A stretch of DNA of 64,000 nucleotides from Variovorax guangxiensis (GTDB lineage: Bacteria; Pseudomonadota; Gammaproteobacteria; Burkholderiales; Burkholderiaceae_C). The translations under genes and the position numbers were made by a program. The DNA is taken from positions 1 through 64,000 of the forward strand of contig NZ_RXFT01000008.1 of assembly GCF_003952165.1 (NCBI RefSeq), given 5' to 3'. The notes beneath the pieces were generated by a model, which was given only the letters and a program-made list of their open reading frames with translations, was not told where the DNA came from and searched no databases. Positions within the stretch are counted from its first letter, which is position 1. Each line of letters starts with the position of its first letter. Below are positions 1-9,121 of the stretch, piece by piece.

Positions 1-121
1 CCACGCCCGTGGCCTGCAGCGCCTGTTCAATCCACTGCGCAGGCAGACTGCCTCGCACGACTCCCCACTGCTCGGGCGTGGCGTATTGATGGGTCTCGCA
101 AAGGTACTCTTGCAGCAGCAT
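1..121 (-). CDS. IS4-family transposase, N-terminal fragment cut by window edge
   Basis: Reading leftward from an ATG at 121, about 40 codons are visible before the window ends. The start reads MLLQEYLCETHQY and continues with an LPAQWIEQAL segment and QATGV, which I recognise as the N-terminal domain found at the start of many IS4-family transposases. The catalytic DDE part would lie outside the window. The sequence between 122 and about 225 would then be the non-coding end of the element; a CTCAACTGAGCGGCATT stretch at 205-221 may be its terminal repeat, but the exact boundary cannot be fixed from one end. Family call is from memory of the domain; the insertion boundary is inference. Confidence 0.7.
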   Translation of the reverse strand, partial: MLLQEYLCETHQYATPEQWGVVRGSLPAQWIEQALQATGV

Positions 122-185
122 CGGCCGTCCGCCGGCCTCGTGCGGCCTCGGCTTTGTTCATACAGCCTGCACTGTACAAACAGCG

Positions 186-203
186 AAGGCCCCGAAGGGC
201 CTT
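186..203. repeat. Short hairpin between transposase and HAD gene
   Basis: AAGGCCC at 186-192 and GGGCCTT at 197-203 form a perfect 7-bp stem with a CGAA tetraloop. It lies in the presumed insertion-sequence end, just upstream of the HAD phosphatase gene. It could shield the transposase from read-through or act as a terminator; there is only a three-T tail on the + side, so it is not a convincing intrinsic terminator. Confidence 0.4.
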
Positions 204-263
204 TGCTCAACTGAGCGGCATTGGCCTTACGGGCCCCTTTTCGTTTTTCATTACGATGCCTCG

Positions 264-947
264 ATGTTCGCCGCTGCAATCTTCGACATGGACGGGCTGC
301 TGATCGATTCGGAGCGCCCCATCATGGCCGCCTGGATCGACGTCGCCCGCACGCTCGGCATCGAGCTTTCACACAGCCAGTACCTGCAGGTGGTGGGGCT
401 GTCCACGGTGGAGTCCGAAGTCGTCCTCGCTTCGCTGCTGGGCGGGCCGGCCGCCTACACCCACGCGGTGGGCCTCGTGCGACAGCGCCTGCAGCTGGAG
501 CGCTCCGACGGTACGCCACTGTTCCCGATCAAGCCCGGCGCGGCTGAATTCCTGGCGGCGCTGCGCGAACGCGGCACGCGCTGCGCCGTGGCCTCTTCAT
601 CGACCGGCGTGCAGATCCAGGCCTGCCTCGGCAGCCTCGACGTGCTGCACCACTTCTCGGCCTTCGCGGGCGGCGACGAAGTGGCGCGCGCCAAGCCCGA
701 TCCGGCGCTCTACCTGCTCGCGGCCGAACGGCTGGGCGTGGACCCGGCCGAATGCATCGCCTTCGAGGACAGCGAGAACGGCGCCAGGGCGGCGCTGGCG
801 GCGGGCCTGCGGGTGGTGGTGGTGCCCGACCTCAAGCATCCGCCCGCATCGATCGTCGAGCGGGCCTTCCACGTGCTCGATTCGCTGCACGACGCACTGG
901 CGCACCTGCCGCGCTGGTTTCCGCAACAGGCCATGCAGAAGGTGTAA
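264..947 (+). CDS. HAD-superfamily hydrolase (beta-phosphoglucomutase/sugar phosphatase type)
   Basis: A 227-residue soluble HAD phosphatase. Motif I is DMDGLLIDSE, with the nucleophile Asp8 and acid/base Asp10; motif II is the serine-rich VASSSTG segment; motif III is the lysine in RAKPDP; motif IV is FEDSENG. The cap domain inserted after motif I (about residues 18-80) is the helical C1 type used by sugar-phosphate phosphatases such as YniC and by beta-phosphoglucomutase. Substrate cannot be read from sequence. The start at 264 places motif I at the usual distance from the N-terminus. The gene begins about 40 bp beyond the presumed end of the IS4 element, so its native promoter may have been replaced. 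Confidence 0.88.
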   Translation: MFAAAIFDMDGLLIDSERPIMAAWIDVARTLGIELSHSQYLQVVGLSTVESEVVLASLLGGPAAYTHAVGLVRQRLQLERSDGTPLFPIKPGAAEFLAALRERGTRCAVASSSTGVQIQACLGSLDVLHHFSAFAGGDEVARAKPDPALYLLAAERLGVDPAECIAFEDSENGARAALAAGLRVVVVPDLKHPPASIVERAFHVLDSLHDALAHLPRWFPQQAMQKV

Positions 948-951
948 CGGC

Positions 952-1293
952 ATGATCAAGATCGGCACCCTCTGCCACGTGGTCGACAGCTGCCTGGCGT
1001 CGCCCTTCACGGAGCGTGCCGTGGGCCGGATCGTGGAGGTGGTGTCCGCGCCCTATGAGGCGCCCAGCGAGCGCTACCTGCCCGGCACCTACTACGACGT
1101 GCTGTTCGAGGGCTGGACCTTCTACTGCCGCAGCGACAAGCTCGTGCCCATCTCCGACCCCGATGCCCGGATCGAACACTGGGAGGATGCCTTCCTCGAA
1201 GAGCCCGGCCTCCTGCCGGCGCCGGCTCCTGTCCCTCAGAGCACTTCGTCGCGCAACTGCGGAAACACCTTCGACACCTTCGCCAGCAGATAG
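952..1293 (+). CDS. Hypothetical protein, 113 residues
   Basis: A short open frame four bases after the HAD gene, likely co-transcribed with it. The first 80 residues look like a genuine folded protein, rich in beta-type segments (GTLCHVVDS, YYDVLFEGWTFYC), with two cysteines; the last 30 are low complexity. No family recognised. The 3' end overlaps the convergent oxygenase gene by 58 bp (1236-1293), so the true functional part may be the N-terminal 90 residues. Confidence 0.6.
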   Translation: MIKIGTLCHVVDSCLASPFTERAVGRIVEVVSAPYEAPSERYLPGTYYDVLFEGWTFYCRSDKLVPISDPDARIEHWEDAFLEEPGLLPAPAPVPQSTSSRNCGNTFDTFASR

Positions 1294-2233
1294 TCGCCGT
1301 AGCGCCCGCTGAAGGCGTGGACGTTGGCGCGGTCCCAGCGCTCGGCGCTGTCGTCGCGCGCTTCGGCGCCCGCGAGGCCCTCGATGCGCTGCACCCGCGC
1401 CTCGAAGTTCGGATCGAAGAAGAGCGGAAACGAAAGCCGGTCATGCCCCGAGGTGTTGCGCTTCACCCGGTGCGGCGTCGACTTGTAGAGCCCGCCGGTC
1501 ATGCGGTCGAGCATGTCGCCGATGTTGCATACGAAGGAGCCCGCAACCGGCGGCGCGTCGATCCAGCCGCCGGGCGTGTGCACCGCCAGGCCGCCGATGT
1601 GGTCCTGGTGCAGGATCGTCAGCAGCCCGTAGTCGGTGTGCTCGCCCACGCCCCATTGCACGTCGAGGCCCTCGGGCACTGGCTGCGAGGGGTAGTTGAA
1701 GAGCCGGAACAGGATCAGCGGGTCGGCCGTGTAGCGCTTCGCGAAGTAGCCCGCCTCGAGGCCCAGGCTCAGCGCGATGCCTTCCATCAGCCGGTGGCCC
1801 AGCTGCGTGACGGCGGCCATGTATTCGAGGATGGTCTCGCGAAAGCCCGGCACTTCGGGGAACAGGTTCGGCCCGTGCACCGGCGTCTTCGCCTGCACCA
1901 GCGGATGCGTGGCGGGCAGTTCCGTGCCCAGGTACAGGCCTTCCTTCCAGTCGGGCCGGCCCGAGGTCAGCTCGCCGCCCAGCGGAAAGTAGCCGCGCCA
2001 GGCGCGCCCGCCCAGGGCCATGCGCCAGCGCATCTTGGTTTCCTCGGGCAGCTCGAAGAAGCGGTGGCTGAGTTCTTCGAGCCGCTTCACCAGCGCCGGA
2101 TCGACGCCATGGCCGGTCACGTAGAAGAAACCGTGGGCACGGCAGGCTGCGCCGATCTGCGCGGCGACGGCATCGCGCCCGGCGGTGCCGGCAACGAGCG
2201 CGGAAACATCGATGAGGGGAAGGGCTGCGTCGG

Positions 2234-2237
<4 letters not shown>
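1236..2237 (-). CDS. 2-oxoglutarate/Fe(II)-dependent oxygenase, isopenicillin N synthase-like
   Basis: A 333-residue member of the non-haem iron oxygenase family that contains isopenicillin N synthase and plant ACC oxidase. The N-terminal DIOX_N region has the typical GFFYVTGHGVD segment; the C-terminal jelly roll has the iron ligands HTD (in GEHTDYGLL) and the distal His in STPHRV, followed by the 2-oxoglutarate-binding RLSF (Arg and Ser). Its ATG overlaps the stop of the upstream ABC ATPase gene as ATGA, so it is translationally coupled to an amino-acid uptake operon, which suggests it oxidises an imported amino acid or related compound. Substrate is inference. A longer in-frame extension upstream overlaps the ATPase gene and is rejected. 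Confidence 0.88.
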
Positions 2238-2973
<736 letters not shown>

Positions 2974-2977
<4 letters not shown>

Positions 2978-3684
2978 GCGGACACCTTGGTGGCGGCGGT
3001 GGAGATGCCGCGGCGCGCGAGCCGGCGTTCGAGCCAGTAGGCGAAGCGCGAGAGGCCGAAGCAGAGAATGAAGTACGTCCCGCCCAGGATCAGGTAGATC
3101 TGCGCGGGCTTGGTGAACACCTGCGTGTTGATCTGCGTCGCGATGAACGACACCTCGGCCAGCCCGATGATGTAGCCCAGCGAGGTTTCCTTGATGGTCG
3201 AGACGAACTGGTTCACCAGCGAGGGCAGCATGCTGCGCAGCGCCTGCGGCAGCACCACGAGGCGCATCGCGCTGCCATAACTCAGGCCCAGCGCACGGGC
3301 GGTTTCCATCTGCCCGCGCGGCAGGCCCTGGATGCCGGCGCGCACGATCTCGGCGAGGTAGGCGGCGTCGAACACCACCAGCGCGATCAGCATGGTGGTG
3401 AACTGGTCGGTCTTCACGCCGGTGACGCTGGGCAGGAAGAAGTAGGCCCAGAAGATCACCATCAGCAGGGGCAGCCCGCGCACCACGAACACGAAGCCCG
3501 TGACCGGCCAGCGCAGCCAGCGCCACGGGCTCACCCGTGCCAGCCCCAGCACGATGCCCAGCGGCAGCGCCAGCACCAGGCCGCAGGAGGCCAGCAGCAG
3601 CGTGAGCACCAGCCCGCCGAGCGGGCCGTTCGGGTACTGCCCGATGAGAAAGTAGACCCAGTAGTCGTTGATGATCTGAAGCAT
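2974..3684 (-). CDS. Amino acid ABC transporter permease (GltK-like)
   Basis: A 236-residue inner-membrane permease of the HisMQ family. Hydrophobic segments cover about residues 20-45, 55-80, 90-115 and 185-215; the EAA loop that contacts the ATPase is in the ARALGLSYGSAMRLVVLPQA region. I chose the ATG at 3684 because a GAGGAAGG ribosome-binding site lies just upstream and the family begins this way; a 20-residue upstream extension in the same frame overlaps the preceding permease gene. Partner of the permease at 3701-4396. Confidence 0.93.
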
Positions 3685-3700
3685 CGCGCCGTCGCCTTCC

Positions 3701-4396
3701 TCAGATCGTCCGCACCGGGTAACGGTGGTGGTACCAGGTGGCAAGCCCCGTGATCGCCAGCGACACCGTCAGGTACGCCGCGCTCGCGAACGCGAAGGAC
3801 TCGAAGCTGCGGAAGGTCGCGCTCTCGACCTGGCCGGCCTGGTACATCAGCTCGGCCACGCCGATCACGGTGGCGATGGAGGTGTTCTTCCACAGGCTCA
3901 GCGTCTGCGAGATGAGCGGCGGAATGGTTACGCGCAGCGCCTGCGGCAGCACCACGCGGCGCATGGTGGCGAGGTAGCTGAATCCCATCGCGCGGCCGGC
4001 CTCGAACTGCACTGTGGGAATGGCGCGGATGCCGCTTCGGATGTCCTCCGCCATGAAGGCCGCCGTGTACAGCGCGAGCGCGATGATCGCGCTGTAGGCC
4101 TCGATGTGCCCCGTGTAGAGCCATTGCTTGATGTCTTCCGGCAGCAGTTCGGGCGCGCCGAAATACCAGAAGAGCATGTGCGCCAGCAGCGGAATGTTGC
4201 GGATCGACTCCACGTACGCGAAGCCGAGCCAGCGCAGCGGCGCGAAGGGCGACAGCCGCAGCAGCGCCACCACCAGCGCGATGGGCAGCGCCAGCGCCAG
4301 CGAGGCCGCGAGCAGCTGCAGCGACAGCAGCAGGCCCGCGACAAGCATGTCGTGGTACTTGCCGGTCAGCAGCAAGGAATAGTCGAACAGGGGCAT
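3701..4396 (-). CDS. Amino acid ABC transporter permease (GltJ-like)
   Basis: A 231-residue HisMQ-type permease with the EAA loop at GRAMGFSYLATMRRVVLPQA and the IRNIPLL segment typical of glutamate/aspartate permeases. It pairs with the next permease to form the membrane channel. I use the ATG at 4396 (MPLFDYS); a GTG six codons upstream is also possible, and neither has a clear ribosome-binding site. A strong intercistronic hairpin separates it from the binding-protein gene upstream. Confidence 0.92.
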   Translation of the reverse strand: MPLFDYSLLLTGKYHDMLVAGLLLSLQLLAASLALALPIALVVALLRLSPFAPLRWLGFAYVESIRNIPLLAHMLFWYFGAPELLPEDIKQWLYTGHIEAYSAIIALALYTAAFMAEDIRSGIRAIPTVQFEAGRAMGFSYLATMRRVVLPQALRVTIPPLISQTLSLWKNTSIATVIGVAELMYQAGQVESATFRSFESFAFASAAYLTVSLAITGLATWYHHRYPVRTI

Positions 4397-4470
4397 GGGG
4401 GGCGACAGTATCACCGCCGCGGGGAAAGAAGAGCCGGGAGCCCGTCGTCCGGCCTCATCCTGTCGTCTCT

Positions 4471-4497
4471 CCGGCCTTCCCCGAGGGCGAAGGCCGG
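4471..4497 (-). promoter_or_regulatory. Intercistronic hairpin in the amino-acid transporter operon
   Basis: CCGGCCTTC at 4471-4479 pairs with GAAGGCCGG at 4489-4497, a 9-bp GC-rich stem that can extend inward. It lies between the binding-protein gene and the first permease on the minus strand and has no T-tract after it. Such hairpins after a binding-protein gene usually stabilise its mRNA or cause partial termination, so the binding protein is made in excess. The structure is seen; the role is inference. Confidence 0.6.
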
Positions 4498-4507
4498 GGA
4501 TTCAGGC

Positions 4508-5338
4508 TCAGTCGATCTTGTCGCTCTCGAGCTTGAAGTCGCGCGACTGGAAGCCCGAAGCCGTGTTCGGGCCGTACCACTTGATGAAGATCTTCTCGGC
4601 GTCGCCCGACTTCTCGAGCTCGCGCAGCGTGTCGTCCACCACTGCCTTCAGGCCGCTCTCGCCCTTCTTGATGCCGATGGCCAGCGCCTCGGTGCTCAGG
4701 TTCTGCTTGAGCACCACGTACTGCGCCTTCTGCGGGCCCAGCTTGGCGTAGCTGCGCAGCAGCGCGGCCTCGTCGTCGACGTAGCCCACGCCCTTGCCCT
4801 GCTGCAGGGCCTGGAAGGCCTGCTGGCTCGTGTCGAAGGTCACGACCTCGACGTTGGGCACGGCCTTGCGGATGTTCGGCTCCTGCGTGCCGCCGCGGAT
4901 GGTCAGCACCTTCTTGCCGGAGAGCTGCGGCACCTCGGTGATGCCGCTGTCCTTCTTCACGATGGCCTTCTGGCCGGTGACGAAGGTGGTGAGCGAGAAG
5001 TCGATCTGCGCCTCGCGCTCCTTGTTGTGCGTGAGGCCAGCGGCCACCAGGTCAACGTGGCCCTGCTGCAGCTCCGGAATGCGCGCGGCTACCGCGATCT
5101 GCTTGAGCACCGGCTTCACGCCGATCTTCTTCGCGATGGCGTTCACCAGGTCCACCTCGTAGCCGACGATCTGGCGGGTCTTGGGGTCGACGAAGGTCGC
5201 GGGCTCATCCGTGCCGAGCACGCCGACGACCAGCTCGCCCTTTTTCTTGATGTCGGCCAGCTGGTCGGCATGGGCGACGGTGCCGAACAGGAAAGTGGAG
5301 GCGGCGAGGGCCGCGGCTGCAATCAGTTTCATGCGCAT
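4508..5338 (-). CDS. Amino acid ABC transporter periplasmic binding protein (family 3)
   Basis: A 276-residue solute-binding protein, first gene of the leftward transporter operon. A signal peptide occupies residues 1-24, with cleavage after AHA. The mature protein starts DQLADIKKKGELVVGV, and GYEVDLVNAIAKKIGVK is the typical family 3 lobe signature. The ATG at 5338 follows an AGGAGAAGAAC ribosome-binding site; a second ATG two codons on is less well placed. It captures a polar amino acid (glutamate/aspartate-like group) in the periplasm; exact ligand cannot be read. Confidence 0.93.
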   Translation of the reverse strand: MRMKLIAAAALAASTFLFGTVAHADQLADIKKKGELVVGVLGTDEPATFVDPKTRQIVGYEVDLVNAIAKKIGVKPVLKQIAVAARIPELQQGHVDLVAAGLTHNKEREAQIDFSLTTFVTGQKAIVKKDSGITEVPQLSGKKVLTIRGGTQEPNIRKAVPNVEVVTFDTSQQAFQALQQGKGVGYVDDEAALLRSYAKLGPQKAQYVVLKQNLSTEALAIGIKKGESGLKAVVDDTLRELEKSGDAEKIFIKWYGPNTASGFQSRDFKLESDKID

Positions 5339-5532
5339 GTTCTTCTCCTTGATGGAAAGCGTAAGGGGCGGGACCATATCAATAAAACCGCTGATTATTA
5401 AATCGTCAATCGACATATGCATATGGTCAGGCTGAAGGCCGCTTTTGCGGGCTGGGTTAAATTCGCGGCGCAAAAACGCGCTTCCGGCGTCTTTCCTCCG
5501 CCTCCCTCCGCATCTCTTCGAGCGAGATCCTC
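5339..5532. promoter_or_regulatory. Divergent promoter region with CATATGCATATG palindrome
   Basis: This 194-bp stretch separates the leftward transporter operon from the rightward fabV. Its centre is unusually AT-rich (about 5375-5430) compared with the surrounding DNA and contains a perfect 12-bp palindrome, CATATGCATATG, at 5414-5425. Promoters for both directions presumably lie here and the palindrome is a candidate operator. No regulator gene is adjacent. Confidence 0.5.
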
Positions 5533-6729
5533 ATGATCATCAAACCCCGCGTGCGCGGCTTCATCTGCGTCACCACCCATCCCGCCGGCTGCGAAGCCAA
5601 CGTCCGCCAGCAGATCGAATACGTCAAGGCCAGGCCCGCCATCGAGGGCGGCCCGAAGAAGGTGCTGGTGATCGGCGCATCAACCGGCTACGGCCTCGCC
5701 GCGCGCATCACCGCCGCCTTCGGCTGCGGCGCCGGCACGCTGGGCGTCTTCTTCGAACGCCCGGGCAGCGAGACCAAGCCCGGTTCGCCCGGCTGGTACA
5801 ACACCGCCGCCTTCGAGCGCGCCGCGCACGCCGAGGGCCTCTATGCGAAGAGCATCAACGGCGACGGTTTTTCCGACGCGATGAAGCAGCAGGTCATCGA
5901 TACCATTCGCGCCGACCTGGGGCAGGTCGACCTCGTCGTCTACAGCCTGGCCGCACCGCGGCGCACGCATCCGAAGACCGGCCAGGTCTTCAACTCGGTG
6001 CTCAAGCCCGTGGGCAAGGCGGTGAACCTGCGCGGCCTCGACACCGACAACGAGACCGTGAAGGAATCGGTGCTCGAGCCCGCCACGCAGGAGGAAATCG
6101 ACAACACCGTGGCCGTGATGGGCGGCGAGGACTGGCAGATGTGGATCGACGCGCTGCAGCAGGCCGGCGTGCTGGCCGACGGCGCCAAGACCACGGCCTT
6201 CACCTACCTGGGCGAGCAGATCACGCACGACATCTACTGGAACGGCTCCATCGGCGAAGCCAAGAAGGACCTCGACCAGAAGGTGCTGGGCATCCGCGCG
6301 CAGCTTGCGGCCAAGGGCGGCGACGCGCGCGTGTCGGTGCTGAAGGCGGTGGTCACGCAGGCCAGCTCGGCCATTCCGATGATGCCGCTGTATCTGTCGC
6401 TGCTGTTCAAGGTGATGAAGGAGCAGGGCGTGCACGAGGGCTGCATCGAGCAGGTGCAAGGGCTCTACGCCGAGAGCCTCTACGGCAGCGCGCCGCACAT
6501 CGACGCCGAAGGCCGCCTGCGCGCCGACTACAAGGAACTGGCGCCGCAGGTGCAGTCGCGCGTGCTCGAGCTGTGGCCGCAGGTGACCAAGGAGAACCTG
6601 TACGAGCTCACCGACTTCGCGGGCTACAAGACCGAGTTTCTGAGGCTCTTCGGCTTCGCGGTGGAAGGCGTGGACTACGAGGCCGACGTGAACCCCGATG
6701 TGGGCATTCCGGGCATCGTGCAGCTCTAG
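5533..6729 (+). CDS. fabV: Trans-2-enoyl-ACP/CoA reductase FabV
   Basis: A 398-residue NADH-dependent enoyl reductase that carries out the last step of each fatty-acid elongation cycle; it can replace FabI and is naturally triclosan-tolerant. The N-terminal Rossmann region has VIGASTGYGLAARI. The FabV-specific catalytic spacing Tyr-X8-Lys is present at Y235 and K244 (IYWNGSIGEAK). Length matches the family. Start supported by MIIKPRVRGFIC, the usual N-terminus of the family. It stands alone with a divergent promoter region. Confidence 0.97.
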   Translation: MIIKPRVRGFICVTTHPAGCEANVRQQIEYVKARPAIEGGPKKVLVIGASTGYGLAARITAAFGCGAGTLGVFFERPGSETKPGSPGWYNTAAFERAAHAEGLYAKSINGDGFSDAMKQQVIDTIRADLGQVDLVVYSLAAPRRTHPKTGQVFNSVLKPVGKAVNLRGLDTDNETVKESVLEPATQEEIDNTVAVMGGEDWQMWIDALQQAGVLADGAKTTAFTYLGEQITHDIYWNGSIGEAKKDLDQKVLGIRAQLAAKGGDARVSVLKAVVTQASSAIPMMPLYLSLLFKVMKEQGVHEGCIEQVQGLYAESLYGSAPHIDAEGRLRADYKELAPQVQSRVLELWPQVTKENLYELTDFAGYKTEFLRLFGFAVEGVDYEADVNPDVGIPGIVQL

Positions 6730-6756
6730 CAGGCCCCTCAAGGGATACTCCCGCCC

Positions 6757-7176
6757 ATGCAGATACAAGAAAAGCCGCCCGCCGGCACGCCCTTCGACTG
6801 GATCGGCGGCGAACCGAAAGTGGAGGCGCTGGTCGAGCGCTTCTACGACCTGATGGACCTCGAACCCGCCTACGCGCAGCTGCGCGCGGTGCATGGCACC
6901 AGTCTCGACAACGCGCGCCAGCGCCTGTTCTGGTTCCTCTGCGGCTGGCTGGGCGGGCCTCAGTACTACACCGACCGCTTCGGCCACCCGATGCTGCGCG
7001 CGCGCCACCTGCCGCAGAGCATCGGCGGGCACACCATCGGCATCAAGGAGCGCGACCAGTGGCTGGCCTGCATGGACCAGGCGATGGGCGAGACGGGCGT
7101 GCCCGAGGACTTGCGCGCGCGCCTTCGCGACTCCTTCTTCAAGACCGCTGACTGGATGCGCAATAGAGGCGAATGA
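6757..7176 (+). CDS. Group II truncated haemoglobin
   Basis: A 139-residue 2-on-2 globin. It begins after a short leader with FDWIGGEPKVEALVERFYD, contains GHPMLRARHLP with the proximal haem-ligating His (RARH), and has the invariant G8 Trp in RDQWLACM, marking it as group II (TrHbO). Likely binds O2 or NO, or serves peroxide or NO detoxification in the cytoplasm. It lies 27 bp after fabV and just before a flavoprotein reductase that could be its electron partner; the partnership is inference. Confidence 0.93.
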   Translation: MQIQEKPPAGTPFDWIGGEPKVEALVERFYDLMDLEPAYAQLRAVHGTSLDNARQRLFWFLCGWLGGPQYYTDRFGHPMLRARHLPQSIGGHTIGIKERDQWLACMDQAMGETGVPEDLRARLRDSFFKTADWMRNRGE

Positions 7177-7226
7177 TCGCCGGCCAGACACACGAGCAAC
7201 GATTTCCGAAAGACGCTTCTTCCATC

Positions 7227-8450
7227 ATGAATTCCATCGTCATCATCGGCGGCGGCCACGCCGCGGCCCAGCTCTGTGCGGGGCTTGCGGAAGCCGGGCA
7301 GGGCGCGCGCGTGCACCTGGTCTGCGAGGAGGCCTGCGAGCCGTATCACCGCCCGCCGCTGTCCAAGGCTTTCCTGAAGAGCGCGGAAGAGACCACGCAG
7401 CCGCACAAGGCCGCCGACTGGTATCGCGAGGCCGGCATCACGCTGCACCTGGGCGATGCGGCCGTGGCCATTGACCGCGAGGCCCACACCGTCACGCTGA
7501 GCTCGGGCGCGGTGCTGCCGTGGCAACAGCTGGTGCTGGCCACCGGCACGCGCGCTCGCCAGATGCCCGGCCTGAAGCCGGGCCTGGAGAACGTCGCCAG
7601 CCTGCGCGCGGCCGACGAGGCGCATCGCCTGCGCACGCGCCTCGCGGCGGCAGAGAAGGTGACGGTTCTCGGCGGCGGCTTCATCGGGCTCGAAGTGGCG
7701 GCCACTGCCAAGGCGCTGGGCAAGACGGTGCAGGTCATCGAGAGCGCGCCGCGCCTGCTGGGCCGCGCCGTGTCGCCCGAACTCTCGGCGCACGTGCTGG
7801 CCACGCATCGCGCGGCGGGCATCGACATCGTGCTCGGCGCGCAGACCGGCGCCTTCGAGATCGAGGGCGACCGGCTGGTTTCGCTGCAGGTCAATGGCGT
7901 GAAGCAGCCTGTCGACCTGCTGCTGCTGGGCATCGGCGCGGTGCCGGAGACCGCGCTCGCGCAGGCAGCCGGCATCGAGTGCGCGGACGGCATCGTGGTC
8001 GACGGCCACATGCGCACCAGCGCGGCCGACGTGCTCGCGGTGGGCGACTGCACGCGCTTCCCCGATCGCCGCGCGGGCCGCGCGCTGCGGCTCGAATCGG
8101 TGCAGAACGCCAACGACCAGGCGCGCACGGCCGTTGCCACGCTCACCGGCGAGGCACGCGCGCACGACGCGGTCGCGTGGTTCTGGTCCGACCAGGGCGG
8201 CATGCGCCTGCAGATGGTGGGCCTGATGCCCGCTGAAGGAACGCCCGGCCTGAGCAGCGTGCGCCGCGCGGGCCCGAAGCCCGATGCGTTCTCGCTGTTC
8301 CACTACGTCGATGGAAAGCTCGTGTGCGTGGAGTCGGTGAACGCGCCGGTCGATCACATGATGAGCCGCAAGCTGCTCGAAGCGGGCCGCAATCCCGATG
8401 CGGCGGCGGTGGCGGATGCCTCGGTGCCGCTGAAGAACCTGCTGGCCTGA
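7227..8450 (+). CDS. FAD-dependent NAD(P)H oxidoreductase (rubredoxin/ferredoxin reductase-like)
   Basis: A 407-residue two-dinucleotide-fold flavoprotein. FAD-binding GGGHAA motif at residues 7-12; the NADH-binding GGGFIGLE motif lies near residue 150; VLAVGDCTRF is the second FAD contact; a reductase C-terminal domain follows. This architecture fits ferredoxin or rubredoxin reductases of dioxygenase and P450 systems. I start at the ATG at 7227, whose MNSIVIIGGG places the FAD loop at the N-terminus; an ATG at 7173 overlapping the globin stop would add 18 residues without similarity. Confidence 0.88.
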   Translation: MNSIVIIGGGHAAAQLCAGLAEAGQGARVHLVCEEACEPYHRPPLSKAFLKSAEETTQPHKAADWYREAGITLHLGDAAVAIDREAHTVTLSSGAVLPWQQLVLATGTRARQMPGLKPGLENVASLRAADEAHRLRTRLAAAEKVTVLGGGFIGLEVAATAKALGKTVQVIESAPRLLGRAVSPELSAHVLATHRAAGIDIVLGAQTGAFEIEGDRLVSLQVNGVKQPVDLLLLGIGAVPETALAQAAGIECADGIVVDGHMRTSAADVLAVGDCTRFPDRRAGRALRLESVQNANDQARTAVATLTGEARAHDAVAWFWSDQGGMRLQMVGLMPAEGTPGLSSVRRAGPKPDAFSLFHYVDGKLVCVESVNAPVDHMMSRKLLEAGRNPDAAAVADASVPLKNLLA

Positions 8451-8464
8451 GCCGAAGAAGGTGC

Positions 8465-9121
8465 TCAGCGTCGAGCAGGCGCCAGCAGCACCACCAGCGC
8501 CCCGGCTCCGCCTTCGGCCGGTTTCGCCTGCACGAAGGCGATCACCTCGTTCTTCTGGATCAGCCAGCGCTGCGTCTTGGTCTTGAGCACCGGCTGCTTG
8601 CCCGGCGAGCCCAGGCCCTTGCCGTGCACCACGCGCACGCAGCGCAGACCCTGTTTGTAGGCGTTGCGGATGAAGCCGCCCAGGGTCTCGCGCGCCTCGT
8701 CGCTGCGCAGGCCGTGCAGGTCGACCTGCGCCTGGATGGCCCAGTCGCCCTTGCGCAGCCGCGCGGTGACGTCGGTGCCGATGCCGGGGCGGCGGAAGCT
8801 CATGGCGTCGTCCACGTCGAGCAGCGTGGTCACGTCGAACTCGTCCGAGAGCGATTCGCGCAGCACGCGCTGCTCGTCGAGCTGGTGCTGCACCGGGATG
8901 GGCGCGGGCGGCTCCGGCGCGAGCGGCACCACGGCCTTGCGGCGCAGCGGCTCGGTGGCGCCGATGGCGCGGGTGAACAGGTCTTTCTCGGCCGCGCGCT
9001 TGCGCTCGGCCTGCGCCTTGGCCGCGGCCTCGGCGGCTTCGCGCTCGCGGGTTTCGGCGAGTACGCGCTGCACCTGCTTGAGGTCGGCGAGGTTCTTGAT
9101 CGAGGGCGCGCGCGCGGGCAT
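8465..9121 (-). CDS. Smr (MutS2 C-terminal) domain protein
   Basis: A 218-residue protein. The N-terminal 70 residues are a charged Ala/Glu/Arg helix, the middle holds DDAMSFRRPGIG, and the C-terminal Smr domain has the VDLHGL motif and the HGKG loop (VRVVHGKGLGS), proposed catalytic residues for endonuclease activity. Stand-alone Smr proteins of this shape are common in proteobacteria (YdaL-like). The start overlaps the radC stop as TGATG, so translation is coupled to that putative DNA-repair gene. Confidence 0.9.
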   Translation of the reverse strand: MPARAPSIKNLADLKQVQRVLAETREREAAEAAAKAQAERKRAAEKDLFTRAIGATEPLRRKAVVPLAPEPPAPIPVQHQLDEQRVLRESLSDEFDVTTLLDVDDAMSFRRPGIGTDVTARLRKGDWAIQAQVDLHGLRSDEARETLGGFIRNAYKQGLRCVRVVHGKGLGSPGKQPVLKTKTQRWLIQKNEVIAFVQAKPAEGGAGALVVLLAPARR

